A DNA stretch of 8,866 nt from Pseudomonadota bacterium (GTDB lineage: Bacteria; Pseudomonadota; Alphaproteobacteria; Rhizobiales; Xanthobacteraceae). The stretch is from contig JAEZBA010000688.1 in the NCBI GenBank assembly GCA_023430245.1, positions 1 to 8,866 of the forward strand. Direction: 5' to 3'. Positions 5,569 through 8,866 of the stretch are shown here, in pieces; position 1 is the first letter of the stretch; every line of letters starts with the position of its first letter. A model generated the notes under the pieces. It was not told the DNA's origin, did not search any database, and saw nothing but the letters and a program-made list of their open reading frames with translations. A program made the position numbers and the translations under genes.

Positions 5569-6525
5569 TCAGCCAAATCCGCCGGTCGCGAGGCGCACCC
5601 CAACGGGAAGTAGAATGACCACGAACAGCACCGGAAAAATGCAGATCATCATCGGTAGCGCCAACTTGGCGGGCAGGCTGTAAGCCTTCTCTTCGGCGCG
5701 TGACAGCCGCTTATGTCGCATATCGTCGGAATAGACCCGCAACGCCTCGGTGATACTGGAGCCTAGTTCGTCGGATTGCTGGATCAGAGTTGCGAACGAG
5801 CGCGCCTCCTCGAGGCCCAGCCGATCGGCGAGTTGTTCCAGTGCCTCGGTCATGGTCCGTCCGGCGCGGATTTCCAGATTCGCCATGTGGATGTTGGCGC
5901 AAAGCGACGGATAGGAATCGGCGAGCTCTCGCCCGACGCGATCGAGCGACGCCTCCATGCTCAGGCCGGCATCGGCGCAGACCACCAGCAGGTCCATGAA
6001 ATCCGGAAAGCCGGCACGATGCTCGGCGCGGCGTGAGGCGATCCGCCGGTCGAGATAGACGCTCGGGGCGACATAACCGAACATGCCGGCGGCACCCACG
6101 ATCATCCAGTACATCGAATTGCCGTCGCCGGGCGCGAACATCATGGCGGCCACCGCCAGGCCGACCGCAAGACCGGTGCGCGCCACGAAAAAGATGCCGA
6201 CGCCGCGCGGATCGTAGAGGCCGGCCAGCACCAGCCGCTTGCGCAGCACCTTCATGTCCTTGGCATCGCTTTCGCCGTAATGCTTCTGCGCGTAGCCGAT
6301 AATGCGTTCGGCGGCCTTGAAACGGGAATTGCGCCGCTCGTGCTGACGGAAGCTTTCGGCTTCGCCGCTTAGTTTGGCATTGATGCCGGCGGTACGACGG
6401 CGCACGGCGCCGTGCACACGCACCATTGCCATCATCGCGAAGGTCAGCGTCGCCGTGGCCAGGAACACCATCAGCGTCAGCAAGGTCGATTCCGAATCTC
6501 CGAATGGGCTGAAGTTGAAATCCAT
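5569..6525 (-). CDS. tadC: TadC, inner-membrane platform protein of the Tad/Flp pilus
   Basis: A 318-residue type II secretion system F-domain (T2SSF) protein. Hydrophobic segments at about 14-36, 111-130, 138-156 and 287-307, plus the F domain (about 173-305) beginning FPDFMDLLVVCADAGLSM and ending in the conserved PAKLALPMMICIFPVLFVV block, match TadC. With TadB it forms the platform that couples the CpaF ATPase to pilin insertion. The same frame stays open 142 codons further upstream, to 6951, but that stretch lies in tadB's coding region and is Arg-rich out-of-frame sequence. ATG 6525 (MDFNFSPFG), two bases after the tadB stop, gives the family length. It has almost no Shine-Dalgarno, consistent with translation coupled to tadB. 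Confidence 0.93.
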   Translation of the reverse strand: MDFNFSPFGDSESTLLTLMVFLATATLTFAMMAMVRVHGAVRRRTAGINAKLSGEAESFRQHERRNSRFKAAERIIGYAQKHYGESDAKDMKVLRKRLVLAGLYDPRGVGIFFVARTGLAVGLAVAAMMFAPGDGNSMYWMIVGAAGMFGYVAPSVYLDRRIASRRAEHRAGFPDFMDLLVVCADAGLSMEASLDRVGRELADSYPSLCANIHMANLEIRAGRTMTEALEQLADRLGLEEARSFATLIQQSDELGSSITEALRVYSDDMRHKRLSRAEEKAYSLPAKLALPMMICIFPVLFVVILLPVGVRLATGGFG

Positions 6526-6527
6526 GA

Positions 6528-7499
6528 TCAGATCTTGAAGTTGACCATGCGGTACATGATGAAGATGCCGACGCTCATCCAGGCGCCGGCTGCGGTCAGC
6601 ACAATCTTGGTCAGATCGTGCTGCCAAACGCTGGAATAGAAATCCGGCGCAACCAGATTGATGATCCCGAACATCGCAATCGGCAGCGAAGCGAGAATGG
6701 TCGCGGACGCGCGGCCTTCGGATGCGAGGGCGCGCACTTTGCGCCGCATCTTGAAGCGGAGCCGGATCACGCCGGAGAGATTTTCCAGGATCTCGCTGAG
6801 ATTGCCGCCGGTCGAGCCCTGGATGGCGACCGCGGTGACAAACAGCGGCAGATCGTCCTGGCCGACACGGAAATACAGGTTGCGCATCGCGCCTTCGAGA
6901 TCGGAGCCGTAGGTGATCTCGTCGGCAACGATGCCGAACTCGCTGCCGCAAGGATCGGCCATTTCACGGCCGACCATGGTGATCGCCACCGGGACCGGAT
7001 GGCCGGCGCGAAGGCTGCGCACGATGATGTCGAGCGCGTCCGGAAACTGTGCGCCAAACTTCTTCTGGCGGCGGCTGCGCAGGAATTTAAGCCAGAGTAG
7101 CGGGCCAAGCGTGAGGAAGAACACCAGGGTCAGCCCGGTATAGAGCGGATTGCCTTTGAGCATATGCATCGCCGCCGCCGCGAGCACCGCCGTAACCGCG
7201 ATATAGAGCGCAAGCTTGCCGACGCCGGCCGAGACACCGGATTGCAGGATCAGCCGGTTGATGAACTCCACCGGCAGCCTGTAATCGCCGCCCTTGGTCA
7301 GCGCGCGTTCCTTGCGCAGCTGAATCAGCACGCCCTCGCGGTCGGTCTGCCCTTTCAGCAATTCGATCCGGCGATTGATGCTCTGGCGATAGGACGCGCT
7401 GCGGAAGAACAGCAGATAGACCGCCTCGAAGATCAGGAAGGCCGAAATCCCGATAAAGGCGTAGAAGAGATATTGGGTGTCGAAATCGAGCCAGGCCAT
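6528..7499 (-). CDS. tadB: TadB, inner-membrane platform protein of the Tad/Flp pilus
   Basis: A 323-residue T2SSF protein, the first of the usual tadB-tadC pair that builds the inner-membrane platform of type IVc pili. Hydrophobic segments lie at about 12-32, 95-113, 119-139, 265-285 and 298-318. The cytosolic F domain spans about 152-285, starting FPDALDIIVRSLRAGHPV and including the GGNLSEILENLS motif (231-242). Length and topology are normal for the family. The start at ATG 7499 is well supported: AGGAG lies 7 nt upstream and overlaps the cpaF stop codon (TAGGAG), only 10 bases separating the genes. The stop is two bases before the tadC start. These spacings show one translationally coupled cpaF-tadB-tadC unit. 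Confidence 0.95.
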   Translation of the reverse strand: MAWLDFDTQYLFYAFIGISAFLIFEAVYLLFFRSASYRQSINRRIELLKGQTDREGVLIQLRKERALTKGGDYRLPVEFINRLILQSGVSAGVGKLALYIAVTAVLAAAAMHMLKGNPLYTGLTLVFFLTLGPLLWLKFLRSRRQKKFGAQFPDALDIIVRSLRAGHPVPVAITMVGREMADPCGSEFGIVADEITYGSDLEGAMRNLYFRVGQDDLPLFVTAVAIQGSTGGNLSEILENLSGVIRLRFKMRRKVRALASEGRASATILASLPIAMFGIINLVAPDFYSSVWQHDLTKIVLTAAGAWMSVGIFIMYRMVNFKI

Positions 7500-7506
7500 C
7501 GCTTAG

Positions 7507-7511
7507 CTCCT
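7507..7511 (-). promoter_or_regulatory. Shine-Dalgarno of tadB, overlapping the cpaF stop
   Basis: Minus-strand AGGAG has a 7-nt spacer to ATG 7499. Its first two bases are the last two of the cpaF TAG stop (7510-7512), so ribosomes ending on cpaF uncover or hand over to the tadB site. Confidence 0.75.
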
Positions 7512-8866
7512 ATTGAAGCGGCTGGCTTGGATCGAAATAGGTGCCGGGAATGCGAATGCCGCGCGCCGTGAGTTCGGCGAGGAAGCGGGGCCGCACGCCA
7601 GTCGCCTGGAAATGGCCGATCACGGCGCCATCGTCCGCGGTGCCGGTCCTGACGAATTTGTAGATTTCCTGCATCTGCACGATGTCGCCTTCCATGCCGG
7701 TGATTTCGGCGATGGAGGTGACGCGGCGCTTTCCGTCGGACAGGCGCTGCAGCTGTACGATCATCCGGACGGCGGCGGCGATCTGGCCGCGGATCGAGGG
7801 AATCGTCATCGGAAGCCCGGCCATGCCGATCAGCTGTTCGAGGCGCGACACCGCCTCGCGCGGATTGTTGGCATGGATGGTGGCCATCGAACCTTCATGA
7901 CCGGTATTCATCGCCTGCAGCATGTCGAAGGCTTCCTCGCCGCGGCACTCGCCGAGGATGATCCGTTCGGGACGCATGCGCAGCGCGTTCTTGACCAGTT
8001 CGCGCTGGCGGATTTCGCCCTTGCCCTCGACATTGGGCGGCCGCGTTTCCATGCGCGCGACATGCGGCTGCTGCAATTGCAATTCGGCGGCGTCCTCGAT
8101 GGTGATCAGGCGCTCCTTGTCCGAGATGAAGGCGGAGAGCGCGTTCAGCATCGTGGTCTTGCCGGAGCCGGTGCCGCCGGAAATGATGGTGGTGATGCGC
8201 GACTTCACCGCGGCCGCCAGCAACTCCGCCATCTGCGGCTTGAGCGCATCGATCTCGACCAGCTTGTTCAGGTTGAACGGCTTCTTGGAGAATTTGCGGA
8301 TCGACACCAGCGGTCCGTCGACGCCGACCGGACGCACCGCGACATTGACGCGCGAGCCATCCAGCAGGCGCGCGTCGCAGAGCGGATGCATTTCGTCGAC
8401 ACGCCGTCCGACCGCGGACACGATCTTGTTGATGATGCGCAGCAGATGCGCTTCGTCCTTGAAACGGCAGGCGATCGGCTCGAGCAGGCCGCCGCGCTCG
8501 ACATAGGTCGATTCATGGCCGTTGATCAGGATGTCGCTGATCGAAGGGTCCTTCAGCAACGGTTCGAGCGGGCCGAGGCCGGTCATCTCGTCGAGGATCT
8601 CGGCGACGAAAGAGTTCAATTCCTGCGCATTCAAGGCGAGCCGCTCGCTCACCACATACTGCCCGACGAGCTTCTGGATATGCTCGCGCATCTGGTCTTC
8701 CGGCAGCTTCTCCAGCGCCTGCAGATTGACCTCTTCCAGCAGACGGCGATGCAGCCGCACCTTGGCGTCGAGCAGCTTGTCGGTATGCAGCGGATTGGCG
8801 GCCGGCAGCGGCTCCACGGCAACGGGCGGTGCAGCGGGCTCCGGCTCGGCCAGAACGCTCCAGGAC
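7510..8866 (-). CDS. cpaF: CpaF/TadA, Tad/Flp pilus assembly ATPase (5' end outside window)
   Basis: A hexameric AAA+-like secretion ATPase of the type II/IV (PilT/VirB11) family that powers Flp pilus assembly at the inner membrane. Counting from the GTG at 8817, an N-terminal helical domain (about 10-90) precedes the ATPase core. All nucleotide motifs are intact: Walker A GGTGSGKTT (214-222), Asp box ITIEDAAEL (238-246), Walker B-type RIILGECRGEEAFDML (285-300) and His box TGHEGSMATIHANNP (305-319). The frame stays open without a stop from 8817 to the right edge, encoding a Pro/Ala/Glu-rich stretch (SVLAEPEPAAPPVAV). CpaF proteins usually have such a disordered N-terminal extension and are about 450-500 residues, so I think the true start lies beyond 8866 and GTG 8817 is internal. 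It leads the tadB-tadC genes with a 10-nt gap. Confidence 0.95.
   Translation of the reverse strand, partial: SWSVLAEPEPAAPPVAVEPLPAANPLHTDKLLDAKVRLHRRLLEEVNLQALEKLPEDQMREHIQKLVGQYVVSERLALNAQELNSFVAEILDEMTGLGPLEPLLKDPSISDILINGHESTYVERGGLLEPIACRFKDEAHLLRIINKIVSAVGRRVDEMHPLCDARLLDGSRVNVAVRPVGVDGPLVSIRKFSKKPFNLNKLVEIDALKPQMAELLAAAVKSRITTIISGGTGSGKTTMLNALSAFISDKERLITIEDAAELQLQQPHVARMETRPPNVEGKGEIRQRELVKNALRMRPERIILGECRGEEAFDMLQAMNTGHEGSMATIHANNPREAVSRLEQLIGMAGLPMTIPSIRGQIAAAVRMIVQLQRLSDGKRRVTSIAEITGMEGDIVQMQEIYKFVRTGTADDGAVIGHFQATGVRPRFLAELTARGIRIPGTYFDPSQPLQ

Noticed and set aside
6526..6951. 142-codon N-terminal extension of TadC
   Set aside because: Lies inside tadB in another frame, Arg-rich and unlike any TadC N-terminus; ATG 6525 gives the expected length.
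1..8866. CRISPR array, tRNA/rRNA, insertion sequence, prophage or defence island
   Set aside because: I saw no regularly spaced repeats, tRNA-like cloverleaf, transposase, integrase, phage structural or restriction/abortive-infection genes in either strand.

Overview
The window looks like chromosome from a high-GC alphaproteobacterium of the Rhizobiales, most likely the Bradyrhizobium / Rhodopseudomonas / Afipia group (Nitrobacteraceae). Three things point there: strong G/C preference at third codon positions, the style of the proteins (Rhizobiales-type GATase, periplasmic TPR and Tad proteins), and a palindromic intergenic repeat of the kind scattered through those genomes (arms CCGTCATCCTGAGGTG / CACCTCAGGATGACGG). 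The assignment rests on recalled family resemblance; no search was run.

Layout, left to right. (1) 1-96: tail of an unidentified + strand gene, convergent with a minus-strand gene for a periplasmic TPR protein (119-757). (2) A 184-bp divergent spacer, then a + strand pair overlapping by ATGA: an MFS exporter of the EntS/MFS_3 type (942-2171) and a RidA/YjgF-family protein (2168-2578). (3) From 2568 to the right edge every gene is on the minus strand. Read in transcription order (right to left): cpaF/tadA (runs off the right edge), tadB, tadC, a TadD-like TPR lipoprotein, the palindromic repeat, a TerB-fold protein, an SDR oxidoreductase and a class I glutamine amidotransferase whose stop overlaps the end of ridA.

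Functionally the strongest unit is the Tad/Flp (type IVc) pilus machinery: the CpaF ATPase drives pilus assembly through the inner-membrane platform TadB-TadC, and a TPR lipoprotein of TadD type would help outer-membrane assembly. Flp pilin, CpaB/CpaC secretin, CpaD and CpaE are not in the window and would be expected beyond the right edge. The terB-SDR-GATase trio is a plausible co-transcribed set (8-nt overlap, then a 100-bp gap), but no common pathway can be read from sequence. The MFS-RidA pair is translationally coupled and may serve metabolite export and clean-up.

I see no CRISPR array, RNA gene, insertion sequence, prophage or defence system. This is mostly ordinary chromosomal backbone. 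The points worth a second look are the repeat element, the translational couplings, the two-TPR internal duplication, and the TerB-like gene lying outside any ter context.
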